Source of the DNA: Anaerolineae bacterium
Lineage (GTDB): Bacteria > Chloroflexota > Anaerolineae > Aggregatilineales > UBA3940
Reading direction: 5' to 3'
DNA length: 64,000 bases
NCBI GenBank assembly: GCA_016926255.1
Contig: JAFGOY010000011.1
Location: 207,307 to 271,306 of the forward strand
In this document: positions 45,513 through 54,200 of the stretch, piece after piece
Numbering within the stretch: position 1 is the stretch's first letter
Layout of the letters: every line of letters starts with the position of its first letter
Made by a program: the position numbers and the translations under genes
The notes under the pieces: generated by a model
What the model was told of the DNA's origin: nothing
Database searches by the model: none
What the model saw: only the letters and a program-made list of their open reading frames with translations

Positions 45513-48257
45513 ATGCGACAATCTGGAACCATAGCCTTGGATCAACAGGATGGAAAGATCGCCACCGCTACCGTGCGGATCGGGTTCCTGGCTGCCGGAC
45601 TGTACCTGCTGACCGTCGGCGGGGTCTTTGGGCAGCATCCTCAGGCCCTCTGGTCGATCTTTCCGATCGTCTCTTCCTTCCTGATGTACGGGATCGGCTT
45701 TTTGCTGCTGGGCATGGGGCTGCTTCGTCGAAATCCTATACGCTGCCAGTGGATGATCCTCGCTTCGATACTGCTATCGTTCTCCTTGCAGTTCGTCTCC
45801 CGCCTGATGCTGACCGCGCCCGGCGAGATGGGCACCGATTCGGCGCTGTTCTCCGGCTATGCGGTCGATCTGCTGCTGCGCGGCGAAAATCCCTATACCC
45901 ATGACATGAGCGCAGCCTATCACGTCTATCGGGTGACCAATTTCTTCATGACCCCGCTCCTTGACGGCGGTGCATCAACGCGGCTGCCCTACCCGGCACT
46001 CCACTTCCTGATCCTCGTGCCGCTCAAGCTGGTGGGTGTTCATGATGTGCGGATCGTCTATGCGCTTGCAGTGGCGGCGACGGCGGTGCTGCTTTATCGG
46101 TATGCTCCGCATTCGCTGCGCGGGATGGCGCTGATCCCGCTCTACATGAACGCCGCATACCTGGATCACGCGCTGGGATGGGTGAGCGACGGCATGTGGA
46201 TGCTCCTGCTGGTGGCGATGGTGATTTGCTGGAATCGGCCCACCGGGCGGGCGGTGCTGTTCGGGCTGGCCTGCGCCTACAAACAATCTCCCTGGGGGCT
46301 GGCTCCCTTTCTGGTGCTACGCCTGCTGCTTGACGATCAGGACGCCGATCAGCGACCCCCGTTTTTGCGTATGCTCTATTTCGCCGGGGTTGCCGGGGGC
46401 GTCTTTCTACTGATCAACGGGCCGTTCATGCTGCTCGATTTCCCCGCGTGGTGGGCGGGCATCTTCGAGCCGCTGCGGGCGTCGATGATTCCCTTCGGCA
46501 CCGGCTTCTCGACGCTTACCCAGTCCGGTATCGCCCTCTTCCCGAAGGGCTTCTACTCGCTGGCAACACTCCTTGTGCTGGTGTCACTGCTGCTGCTCTA
46601 CGGCCTGTATTTCCGGCGGTTGAAGCACACGCTCTGGTTTCTGCCCGGCGTGGTATTGTGGTTCTCGTATCGGAGCCTGCAAAGCTATTTCATCTACTGG
46701 GTGCCGCTGCTGATCGCGGCGGTGATTGCCCTGATCGGCGAGACAGAAAGCGAGAACGCAAAAGAGGCTGATCGGCAGTGGTGGCCCGCGCTGGCCGTCG
46801 GCGGTGGCTCGGCGCTGATCCTCGCCGGGCTGATGATCGTTTTCACCCGAACGGCAACACCGCTGATCGTCGAACTGGTCGATCTGTCGGCGAACGCCGA
46901 CCTGTACGCCATCGACAAGATGGAGATCAGCATCACCAACCCGACCGATCAGACCGTCGAGCCGAGGATTTCGGTTCAACAGGTGGGCTGGCAGCCCTAC
47001 CCCTGGCAGATCGAATCGGGGGCGGAGCGCCTCGAACCCGGCGAGTCGAGCGTCTACTGGATCAGCACCGATCTGCCTTATCGAACCTTCGCGCTGGCCG
47101 ACGGTGCCCAGGTAGTGGTCAGCGATGCCTCCGGCGATTACCGGCTGCGCGGATCGCTGGTGCTCGACCGGGATTTGTCGCTGCTCGATCCCGGCACGAT
47201 CTACAACGCGGCCTACCTGCCCGGTCCCTACCGGAATGGCGTTCCCTTTGGCTGGGCCTTCGACGACGATCTGCCCACCGCCTGGCTGATGACCGGCGCT
47301 GATGCGGAAAGCGGCTTCCGAACCGCCCGGATGGGATTCGCGGCGCAGGCGGGCGTCGATGATTGGCAGTCGGTAGGGCTGCGCCAGACGATCCTCTACC
47401 CGGCAGGGGACATTTTCGTCTGGGTCTATCCACCCGCCGATGACGATCTCGCGTATGGAATTGCATTCGACGATGGCGAGCACAGCCTGTGGGTGCTGTT
47501 TGGTGGGGACGCTCTGGAGGGCAATCAGACGGTGGTTGTTCAGGATGCCCCGCGCGATGAATGGAGCCTGCAACGAATTAATCTCGAAGCGCTGTACGGC
47601 GAACTTGGTTGGCTGCTTCCGGCCTACGAGCCGTTCAATATTGGCGAGCTTGAGTTGATCACACAGACGGTCGATCTGCGGCTGTTTGTCGCCGGTCGTG
47701 ATTTCGAGGAGTCACGGGGCGTCGAAGGGCGGTTCGGGCCGATCTGGATCGAGGGAGCGGCGGATGCCATTGATCAACGAGCCGACGATCTGGTCGAGAA
47801 CGAATGGGCCTACTATCTGGCCCTGAGCGGGGCGGCGGCCAACCGGCGGAACGTCGAGCAGGCCGGGGCGCTCTACGCGGCAGCCGTCCATCTGGCCGGT
47901 GACAAAAATACCCCGCTGATCGATATCGAGGCGATCTCAGAGATCGTCGAGCCGGGCGATATTCTCCTTGTCGGGCAGCCGGAAATGGCCTATCTCCGGT
48001 TGATGCAGTCGAAGGGATCGCTGCCGGGCGTCGAGTTGCTGAACCATCAGCAAGTTTACGATGATCAATTGCAGGCATTGACCGAGCAGGGTATCCCGCA
48101 GGAAGCGGCGGAGCGGTTCGCTGCCCGCGATCTGGCCGAAGTGATCGTGGTACGGCTCGATCAGGGTGCAGTTTACAGCCTGTCGGATGACGAGCTTCTA
48201 CGGGAGTATTTCGACCTCGATCCGGTCGGCGACCTTTACCGCGTATCCGCTCGCTGA
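45513..48257 (+). CDS. Large GT-C-like membrane glycosyltransferase candidate
   Basis: 914 residues. About 11-12 membrane helices fill the first 430; an acidic loop motif, GTDSALFSGYAVDLLLRGENPY, stands where GT-C enzymes carry their catalytic Asp. The last about 470 residues are soluble and face outside by the topology, partly beta-rich, ending with a region (VEPGDILLVGQPEM...AERFAARDLAEVIVVRLDQG) that also resembles tails of DUF2723 proteins. GT-C enzymes use lipid-linked sugars. No family named with confidence. Its last 22 bases overlap the O-antigen-ligase-like gene on the other strand. Confidence 0.72.
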   Translation: MRQSGTIALDQQDGKIATATVRIGFLAAGLYLLTVGGVFGQHPQALWSIFPIVSSFLMYGIGFLLLGMGLLRRNPIRCQWMILASILLSFSLQFVSRLMLTAPGEMGTDSALFSGYAVDLLLRGENPYTHDMSAAYHVYRVTNFFMTPLLDGGASTRLPYPALHFLILVPLKLVGVHDVRIVYALAVAATAVLLYRYAPHSLRGMALIPLYMNAAYLDHALGWVSDGMWMLLLVAMVICWNRPTGRAVLFGLACAYKQSPWGLAPFLVLRLLLDDQDADQRPPFLRMLYFAGVAGGVFLLINGPFMLLDFPAWWAGIFEPLRASMIPFGTGFSTLTQSGIALFPKGFYSLATLLVLVSLLLLYGLYFRRLKHTLWFLPGVVLWFSYRSLQSYFIYWVPLLIAAVIALIGETESENAKEADRQWWPALAVGGGSALILAGLMIVFTRTATPLIVELVDLSANADLYAIDKMEISITNPTDQTVEPRISVQQVGWQPYPWQIESGAERLEPGESSVYWISTDLPYRTFALADGAQVVVSDASGDYRLRGSLVLDRDLSLLDPGTIYNAAYLPGPYRNGVPFGWAFDDDLPTAWLMTGADAESGFRTARMGFAAQAGVDDWQSVGLRQTILYPAGDIFVWVYPPADDDLAYGIAFDDGEHSLWVLFGGDALEGNQTVVVQDAPRDEWSLQRINLEALYGELGWLLPAYEPFNIGELELITQTVDLRLFVAGRDFEESRGVEGRFGPIWIEGAADAIDQRADDLVENEWAYYLALSGAAANRRNVEQAGALYAAAVHLAGDKNTPLIDIEAISEIVEPGDILLVGQPEMAYLRLMQSKGSLPGVELLNHQQVYDDQLQALTEQGIPQEAAERFAARDLAEVIVVRLDQGAVYSLSDDELLREYFDLDPVGDLYRVSAR

Positions 48258-49588
48258 TCGGCCTGCCCAAGTGCCGATCCCAGCCCGGCCCAGACGACCC
48301 ACATCAAACCCATGCCTTCGGGCAGCGACCAGACGAAATGATCGAGCAGGCCAATCGCCGCTAGCGCGACCGAGATTGCCAGCCATGCCAGCATATTCGA
48401 GGTGAGCGCCCCGCGCCGCCATGATCGAAAGGCCAGCGCCCAGGGCGCGAGGGTCAGCCACAGCCAGGTGATCCCCCCGAAGACCCCCAGTTCAGAGGCA
48501 ACGAGCACAGTGAAGTTGTGAACCGGCTGCCAGCGGAACGCGCCGCTGTAGTCACCGGTGATGGTGAATGCCTGATCCGCCGCCGCCGAGAAATTGTGCC
48601 CGCCAACCCCGATCAATGGGTGTTCTTTAAGCAGCATGATAGCGTCCTGCATCAGCAGCTCTCGGTCGGAGGTCGAGGCGCGGGCAGCGGTCGGCGAGAA
48701 GCGCAGCCCGACCGGGCGGCTCTGGGTGGTGAGAAACATCGCGGCGACAAGCAACATGACGACCAGCGGTATTCGCAGCACCCGCAGGCGATTTCGTAGA
48801 TCAGGCTGAACGAGGTGCCCGGCCAGCAGAACGAGCACGGCCAGCCCCAGCCCGACCCAGGCGGTTCGAGAGTAGGTGAGCGCCAGCGCGGAGACGATCA
48901 GCCCGACTCCGGCGATCTCAATCCACGAGTCACGGTCAGATTGGGACAGGATGCGCCCGGCGAGCAGCAGCGCGGCGGCGATCAGGAAGGCGCCCAGCAC
49001 ATTGGGATGAGCGGTAAAGCCGAACACCCGAAGGTAGAAAATTCCTTCCGATTCGACCACCGGCACGAGGTGCGGGTCGGCGCTGACAATCGTTTCGAAG
49101 GGCAGTCCCACCGATCTCCGCAGCGGGTACTGGAACATCCCCAGCAGGGCGTTGGCGCAGCCGGAAGCGATCAGCGCCCCGGCGACCTGATCGAGCGGCG
49201 TCCGGGCGATCATCAGCACCAGCCCGGCCATCAGGCACAGGCGGAGGGCCAGTACGAGCGTCAGCAGCGGCAGGCGGGCGGCGAGAACCGAGATCAGGGA
49301 AAGGCCGATCAGCGCCAGCGTCCCGCCGATCAGCCAGCGCAGCGAAGGCGGCACGTCGAACAGACGCTTTCCTTCGGTGGCGATGAACAGCACAATGGCC
49401 AGCGCCAGCGGAATGTCGGCGAGATTGAGGTAAACTGCGCAGAAGGCGGGGACGACTGTCGCCGTCAGGGTTGGATCGGGGTAGAAGATAGCCAGCTTGT
49501 AGTGGAAGGGAATCAGGAAGATGGCGAGAAGCAGCACGCCGTTGCGCAGAATTTCAAGCCATCTGGGTATTCCTGACTGCGATTCCAT
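48236..49588 (-). CDS. O-antigen ligase/polymerase-like membrane protein (Wzy_C)
   Basis: 450 residues with about 11 membrane helices and a long external loop near 300-350 that holds LLKEHPLIGVGGHNFSAAAD, the H-x-x-x-G-x-G-x-N-type segment of Wzy/WaaL proteins. Such enzymes join or polymerise lipid-linked glycans on the outer side of the membrane; in Chloroflexota, usually taken to lack lipopolysaccharide, a different surface glycan is the likely substrate. The DUF2723 gene lies 59 bases upstream on the same strand. Confidence 0.85.
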   Translation of the reverse strand: MESQSGIPRWLEILRNGVLLLAIFLIPFHYKLAIFYPDPTLTATVVPAFCAVYLNLADIPLALAIVLFIATEGKRLFDVPPSLRWLIGGTLALIGLSLISVLAARLPLLTLVLALRLCLMAGLVLMIARTPLDQVAGALIASGCANALLGMFQYPLRRSVGLPFETIVSADPHLVPVVESEGIFYLRVFGFTAHPNVLGAFLIAAALLLAGRILSQSDRDSWIEIAGVGLIVSALALTYSRTAWVGLGLAVLVLLAGHLVQPDLRNRLRVLRIPLVVMLLVAAMFLTTQSRPVGLRFSPTAARASTSDRELLMQDAIMLLKEHPLIGVGGHNFSAAADQAFTITGDYSGAFRWQPVHNFTVLVASELGVFGGITWLWLTLAPWALAFRSWRRGALTSNMLAWLAISVALAAIGLLDHFVWSLPEGMGLMWVVWAGLGSALGQADQRADTR

Positions 49589-49647
49589 CGGTGATCCTGT
49601 ATCGATCTGGTCGCCCGGTGCTTTAGCGCCAGGAAATCATATCTCAC

Positions 49648-51198
49648 TCATGGGCGCGGCTCGACGCGGTAGACATCCGATTCCGGGATCAGGGTGAAAT
49701 ATTCTTCGAAGACCTCGTACTCGTCCACGGCGTAGACAGGCCGCTCCTGCATCGCCTCGTTGAGCATATCGGCCATGTCGCGCACCCAGAATCGCCGGGC
49801 AGCGTCGGCGGGCAGGTTTCTTTCCCGATAATACGCCAGCCGCCCCAACCCGAACAAGCCCCAATCGAAGATTTCGACATCCGGGCGCTGGCCTTCGATG
49901 ATTTGCAGGTACTTCAAGGGCGTGGCAGTCGACCACTCGGTGGCGATCAATGCCCCCAGTTCGACCGTATCGAGCACCGCTTCTGCCCGCTCCCGGTCGG
50001 CGCGATCATCGCTGCGATCCACCTGCGGGGTGTTGACGATCACCATCGCCATCAAAAGCAGGCTAGTGATCGCCGGAACGAGTCGATTGGTTGCCGGGCT
50101 TTTCAGCCAGCCGGTGATCGCCCTGATCCCCGCACCAGTGAAAATCGCGGCGACCAGCAGCACCGGTAAAAACATCTCCAGCTTGTCGTCGACGCGATAC
50201 CCGGCATAGAACAGCGCCAGTGGCAGGCCGATCAGCAGCAGCCCGATGCACCAGCGCCGCTGATGTCGGATCATCCAGGCGAAGCCGATCAGCGCCAGCA
50301 GCGCCCCGACCCCGTACCATGCCGACCCGATCAGCCGCAGCACGTCGGCCAGTTCGTGCAGGTATTCCGGCAGGCTGTAGGCGAAGACCAGCTGGTGGAA
50401 CATCGTCCCACTGACCATCCACCACACGCCGGACAGAGTCGTCATATCGACCTGTAGATCGGTTGCATAGTTCAGGGGCGGATCGGCGGCGGCCCGGATC
50501 GGCAGGTAGAGATAAAAGAGCAGACTGCCCAGACCGCACAAGATCGCCGGGATCAGCGCGGCGGGGCGTCTCAGTAATGCGCGGGTGGGTTCGTAGAGCA
50601 GCAGGAGCGCGCCGATGCCGACCCCGGCCAGCAGTCCCGGCGGGCGGTGGGCGAGGGTCAGGCCGAAGACGGCGGCAAGCAAAGCCAATTTTTTCGGCGA
50701 TGGATCGTCGAGCAGCCGCAGCGTCAGCCAGAGCGACGCGGCTAAAATCGCAAGCTGCAAAGTGTAGACTTCGGCGACGACGGCGCGATCCCAGACCGGG
50801 AGGCACAATCCGAAAGCCAGCGCCGCGCCGATGGCCGCAAGGCGGTCGGCGAGCAGATCGCGGAGAAAGGCGGCCAGAAACCCGGCAGCCAACGCCCCGA
50901 AGAAGGCCGACATCAGGTTGACACGGAAGGCGATCTCCCCGACCGGGATGCGGCTGAATCCATATCCCAGCAGCAGGTAGAGGGGATAACCCGGCGAGTG
51001 GACGATCCCCAGGCAGGCGCTCCCGGCGGCTAGCTCGGCGCTGTCGTATGGTCCGACGGTACGCTGGGTGGTCAGCGCGTAGAGGGTAAACGTGATCAGC
51101 CCGGCGATGGCAGGCAGCCAGCGGTCGAGGGGCGTTTTCGGTTGTTGGCGGCTCAATAGTTGATCCATAAGCTGATTATCAGGTAGATTGTCAGGCAT
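49648..51198 (-). CDS. DUF2723-family membrane protein (O-mannosyltransferase-like)
   Basis: 516 residues, about 10-11 membrane helices. The family hallmark TVGPYDSAELAAGSACLGIVHSPGYPLYLLLG stands near the N-terminus, with Asp/Glu in the first outer loop as in GT-C protein O-mannosyltransferases. A short soluble tail ends the chain (AEAVLDTVELGALIATEW...ESDVYRVEPRP). It probably moves sugars from a lipid carrier to an external acceptor. Cotranscribed with the O-antigen-ligase-like gene downstream. Confidence 0.84.
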   Translation of the reverse strand: MPDNLPDNQLMDQLLSRQQPKTPLDRWLPAIAGLITFTLYALTTQRTVGPYDSAELAAGSACLGIVHSPGYPLYLLLGYGFSRIPVGEIAFRVNLMSAFFGALAAGFLAAFLRDLLADRLAAIGAALAFGLCLPVWDRAVVAEVYTLQLAILAASLWLTLRLLDDPSPKKLALLAAVFGLTLAHRPPGLLAGVGIGALLLLYEPTRALLRRPAALIPAILCGLGSLLFYLYLPIRAAADPPLNYATDLQVDMTTLSGVWWMVSGTMFHQLVFAYSLPEYLHELADVLRLIGSAWYGVGALLALIGFAWMIRHQRRWCIGLLLIGLPLALFYAGYRVDDKLEMFLPVLLVAAIFTGAGIRAITGWLKSPATNRLVPAITSLLLMAMVIVNTPQVDRSDDRADRERAEAVLDTVELGALIATEWSTATPLKYLQIIEGQRPDVEIFDWGLFGLGRLAYYRERNLPADAARRFWVRDMADMLNEAMQERPVYAVDEYEVFEEYFTLIPESDVYRVEPRP

Positions 51199-51236
51199 AG
51201 TAGGCCGCTTTTGCAGGGATTTGTCAAAGGGTAAAT

Positions 51237-51731
51237 ATGAAGATCGGGATCATATCGGATACGCACAACCACACTGCCAATTCACAATGGGCGCTGCGAC
51301 AGATGCAGGATCAGGGCATCACCCAGTTCATCCACTGCGGCGACGTGACGACCTATCAAATTGTGACGATCTTTTCCGGCCTGAAGGGCACCTTCGTGTT
51401 TGGAAACATGGACATCAATCATGGGGAACTGGAGGATGCGGTCGCGTGGCTGAATAGAGGCTCGTCGATTCGCTATACGCAAAAACTCGCCCTGTCCGGG
51501 AAGCGAATCGCGGTGTGTCACGGCCACGAAACGCGGCTGCTGGATGAGTTCATCAAAAGCGGGCTGTATGACTACGTTTTTCATGGGCATACCCACCACC
51601 GCCGCGATGAGCAGATCGGTAGAACAAGGGTGATCAATCCGGGGGCGCTGATCGCGTCGGTTGGAAAGTCGGCCTCGATGTGTATTCTCGATCTGGAAAG
51701 CGGTGAAGCAGAGTTTATCGAAGTTCCCTGA
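51237..51731 (+). CDS. YfcE/MJ0936-type metallophosphoesterase
   Basis: 164-residue phosphodiesterase of the calcineurin-like fold. All five metal-binding blocks are present: IISDTHNH, HCGD, GNMD, CHGHETRL and HGHTHHRRDE. Family members cleave artificial phosphodiesters; the true substrate is unknown. Its last 17 bases overlap the end of murJ on the other strand. Confidence 0.9.
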   Translation: MKIGIISDTHNHTANSQWALRQMQDQGITQFIHCGDVTTYQIVTIFSGLKGTFVFGNMDINHGELEDAVAWLNRGSSIRYTQKLALSGKRIAVCHGHETRLLDEFIKSGLYDYVFHGHTHHRRDEQIGRTRVINPGALIASVGKSASMCILDLESGEAEFIEVP

Positions 51732-53361
51732 TGGTCAATCGTTTACGGAGCGATGCCCAGAGCACCTGAAACTCCTCGATTTTGAACAGGGCTACCATCC
51801 CGATATAGACACCCACCCCGACCAGCGCAGGCACCCCCACGATTATAACCTCGGCGAATCCGCCCCCCGCCGGGAAAACCGCCTCGATGCCTTTTAATGC
51901 GCCGAAGGTCGCCGCTCCCATAAGTGAGACAGAGACAAGTACCAACCCCAGCGTGCGATAGATGCCGAGTTTTCGCAGCCCTCCTAGCCGGTTGCTGAGG
52001 ATCAGCCCTGAGATCATGGTATGCAGCAGGTGCTTGAACGAATCGGCGATCATCAGGGCGAACAATCCCCAGGTGGGCAGCAGCCCGACCGCCAGCAGGA
52101 GATAGACGACAATCGTTCCCACGCCGATGATCGACGGGGTGATCGTGTCTTGCCGGGCGTAGAAGGCGAAGACGAGCAGCAGGTCGATGGCGGCAAAGGG
52201 CAGTCCCAGCAGGTAGAAACGCAATGCCCAGGAGGTCATCAGCGTGTCGTAGAACATGAAGTCGCCATGCTCATAGAGCAGCGCGACGACCGGTTGGGCC
52301 AGGATGTACAGGCCGACCGTCGCGGGGATGATCAACACGATCACCAGCCGGAGGCCCTGGGCGAGTGTCTTCTTGAACTGCTCGCCGGGGCCGTTTCCCT
52401 GCTCACCGGCAGCGTGACCGGAAAGGGTTGGCAGGACAGCTAATGAGATCGCCGTTGCGACCAATCCCTGTGGAAGCTGGGTGAGATAGGTCGCGTAGCC
52501 CATCCAAGAGATGCCGCCTTCCCCGGTCTGCGAGGCCAGCCGATAGCTGATCGAACGGCTGATCAATACATCGAAGAGCAGCGGTACAAGGCTGGGCGCA
52601 TAGAGAACGGCCACCCTTCTTAGCCCAGAGTGAAACAGGTTCAGCCGGAAGCGCAGCCCGCTGTTGTGCAGGCCGGGCAGTTGAAGGATCACCTGGAGAA
52701 CCGATCCGAACAGCAGCCCGGCGGCCATCGCCGCGACGCCCATCTGCCGGTGGAAGAGCAGCGCAAGTGTGACGATCCCGACGTTGAAAATCGCGGCGGT
52801 GAAGGCCGGATACGTGAAGCGCTTGAGCGAATACAACAGGCTCGACAGCACCCCGGAGAGGCTCAGGAAGATCACCGCCGGGACGGTGATACGCAGCAGG
52901 CGGGTTGCGAGGGCGAGTACTTCCGGGTCGAGATTGCCGCCGAGCATCAGCCGGGCAATATTCGGAGCAGCCAGTTCGAGGAGCAGGATACAGACGGCAA
53001 GAACCAGAACAGTCAGGTTGAGCAGGGCACTGGCGAGCCGCCATAGTTCTTTTCGGTCTTTTTCGGCGATGGCGCTGAAAACCGGAACGAGCGCCCCGTT
53101 CATCATACCGCCGATCAGCAAATCGTAGAGCATGGTGGGAACAAAGGTAGCGATGTTATAAGCATCGATTGTGCCCCCTGCCCCGAAAAAGTGCGATTTG
53201 ACCGTCTCCCGGACCAGGCCCAGGACGCGGCTGGTGATGTTCCCCAGGGCGAGAACGCTCGCCGAACGGGCGATCTCGGCTGTTTCCTGCGCGTCGACGC
53301 CAGGAGGTGTGCTTTCCTGGGGGAGCGGCTGCGGGTCTTTTGTGGCGATGTCAGGAGGCAT
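51715..53361 (-). CDS. murJ: Lipid II flippase MurJ
   Basis: Moves lipid II across the membrane for peptidoglycan synthesis. 548 residues from the ATG at 53361, which has AGG-rich sequence upstream; the longer frame starting at 53427 would contain the -10 box and is rejected. About 14 helices; landmarks include NITSRVLGLVRETVKSHFFGAGG and SYRLASQTGEGGISWMGYATYLTQLPQGLVATAIS. With glmU and murA this shows that the organism makes peptidoglycan or a related polymer. Confidence 0.92.
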   Translation of the reverse strand: MPPDIATKDPQPLPQESTPPGVDAQETAEIARSASVLALGNITSRVLGLVRETVKSHFFGAGGTIDAYNIATFVPTMLYDLLIGGMMNGALVPVFSAIAEKDRKELWRLASALLNLTVLVLAVCILLLELAAPNIARLMLGGNLDPEVLALATRLLRITVPAVIFLSLSGVLSSLLYSLKRFTYPAFTAAIFNVGIVTLALLFHRQMGVAAMAAGLLFGSVLQVILQLPGLHNSGLRFRLNLFHSGLRRVAVLYAPSLVPLLFDVLISRSISYRLASQTGEGGISWMGYATYLTQLPQGLVATAISLAVLPTLSGHAAGEQGNGPGEQFKKTLAQGLRLVIVLIIPATVGLYILAQPVVALLYEHGDFMFYDTLMTSWALRFYLLGLPFAAIDLLLVFAFYARQDTITPSIIGVGTIVVYLLLAVGLLPTWGLFALMIADSFKHLLHTMISGLILSNRLGGLRKLGIYRTLGLVLVSVSLMGAATFGALKGIEAVFPAGGGFAEVIIVGVPALVGVGVYIGMVALFKIEEFQVLWASLRKRLTIRELR

Positions 53362-53411
53362 ACCTGTGTCCAGTTTGCTATCACGAAGGCGCTTGCCAGC
53401 TAAGGTGCCCG

Positions 53412-53440
53412 ATTGTACTGTGCTCAAATAGGGGGTGCAA
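53412..53440 (-). promoter_or_regulatory. Candidate promoter of murJ
   Basis: On the minus strand TTGCAC (53440-53435), 17 bases, TACAAT (53417-53412). The start near 53405 leaves a leader of about 44 bases before the ATG at 53361. Confidence 0.45.
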
Positions 53441-53493
53441 GGTGCTGAAACACCGGCTGGCTTGCGCCTACCCTACGCGTTATGATTGGGCGT

Positions 53494-54126
53494 ATGGATG
53501 CTGCACTCACAAAACTGGTCGATGATCTGGCGGCGCTGCCCGGCTCAGATCGGCTGTTCAATCCTTATACCCCCATCGACGATCCACTGGCGGCAGTCCG
53601 CCGAGCGAACCTGCTCCACTATCTCAACGACATGCTCCACTTCGCCCCGCGCGTGATCCTGATCGCGGAAGCGCCCGGCTACCGGGGCTGTGCGCTGAGT
53701 GGGATTCCGATCACCAGCGAGCGCATCATGCTCAAGGGGATCGATCGGTGGGGATTGTTTGGCGATGGCTACCGACCAACCAGTGATCACCCGCAGGGGG
53801 TGGCCGAAATGACGGCAACGATCCTGTGGAATGCCCTGGTCGAGCATGTCGATCAGCCTCCGTTGATCTGGAATACGGTTCCTTTGCATCCCCATAAACC
53901 CGGCCAGCCGCAGTCGAACCGCACGCCGACCGCCGCCGAGATTCGCATGGGGCAGCCGTTCATCGAGGCAGCGCTGGCACTGTACCCGATTGATACGATC
54001 CTCGCAGTGGGGCGGAAGGCGCAGTATGCGCTGGGTGAGTTGGGCTACGACTTTATTCCTCTGCGGCACCCATCTCAGGGCGGGAAACCCGAATTCATTT
54101 CGGGGCTGAAACAGGCAGTGGGATAA
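53494..54126 (+). CDS. Uracil-DNA glycosylase superfamily protein
   Basis: 210 residues from the ATG at 53494. The sequence has the superfamily motifs LIAEAPGYRGCALSGIPITSERI (motif 1 region), WNTVPLHPHKPG and the end motif LRHPSQGG. There are no four Cys for an iron-sulfur cluster as in families 4 and 5. Probably removes uracil or another damaged base, but a non-DNA role cannot be ruled out. TATGAT at 53481-53486 lies 7 bases before this ATG; the ATG at 53482 falls inside that box, so a leaderless start at 53494 is preferred. Confidence 0.82.
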   Translation: MDAALTKLVDDLAALPGSDRLFNPYTPIDDPLAAVRRANLLHYLNDMLHFAPRVILIAEAPGYRGCALSGIPITSERIMLKGIDRWGLFGDGYRPTSDHPQGVAEMTATILWNALVEHVDQPPLIWNTVPLHPHKPGQPQSNRTPTAAEIRMGQPFIEAALALYPIDTILAVGRKAQYALGELGYDFIPLRHPSQGGKPEFISGLKQAVG

Positions 54127-54129
54127 CAA

Positions 54130-54164
54130 CCTATCCGTAAATTTACATGTTCATTTCGGATAGG
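54130..54164. repeat. 8-bp inverted repeat between convergent genes
   Basis: CCTATCCG at 54130-54137 and its complement at 54157-54164, 19 bases apart. It sits between the glycosylase and the sensor kinase. No T run follows on either strand, so it may be a Rho-type pause or RNA-end stabiliser rather than an intrinsic terminator. Confidence 0.45.
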
Positions 54165-54200
54165 TACAAAAGCGGACCTGTCAAGATAATTGGGCTAGAT

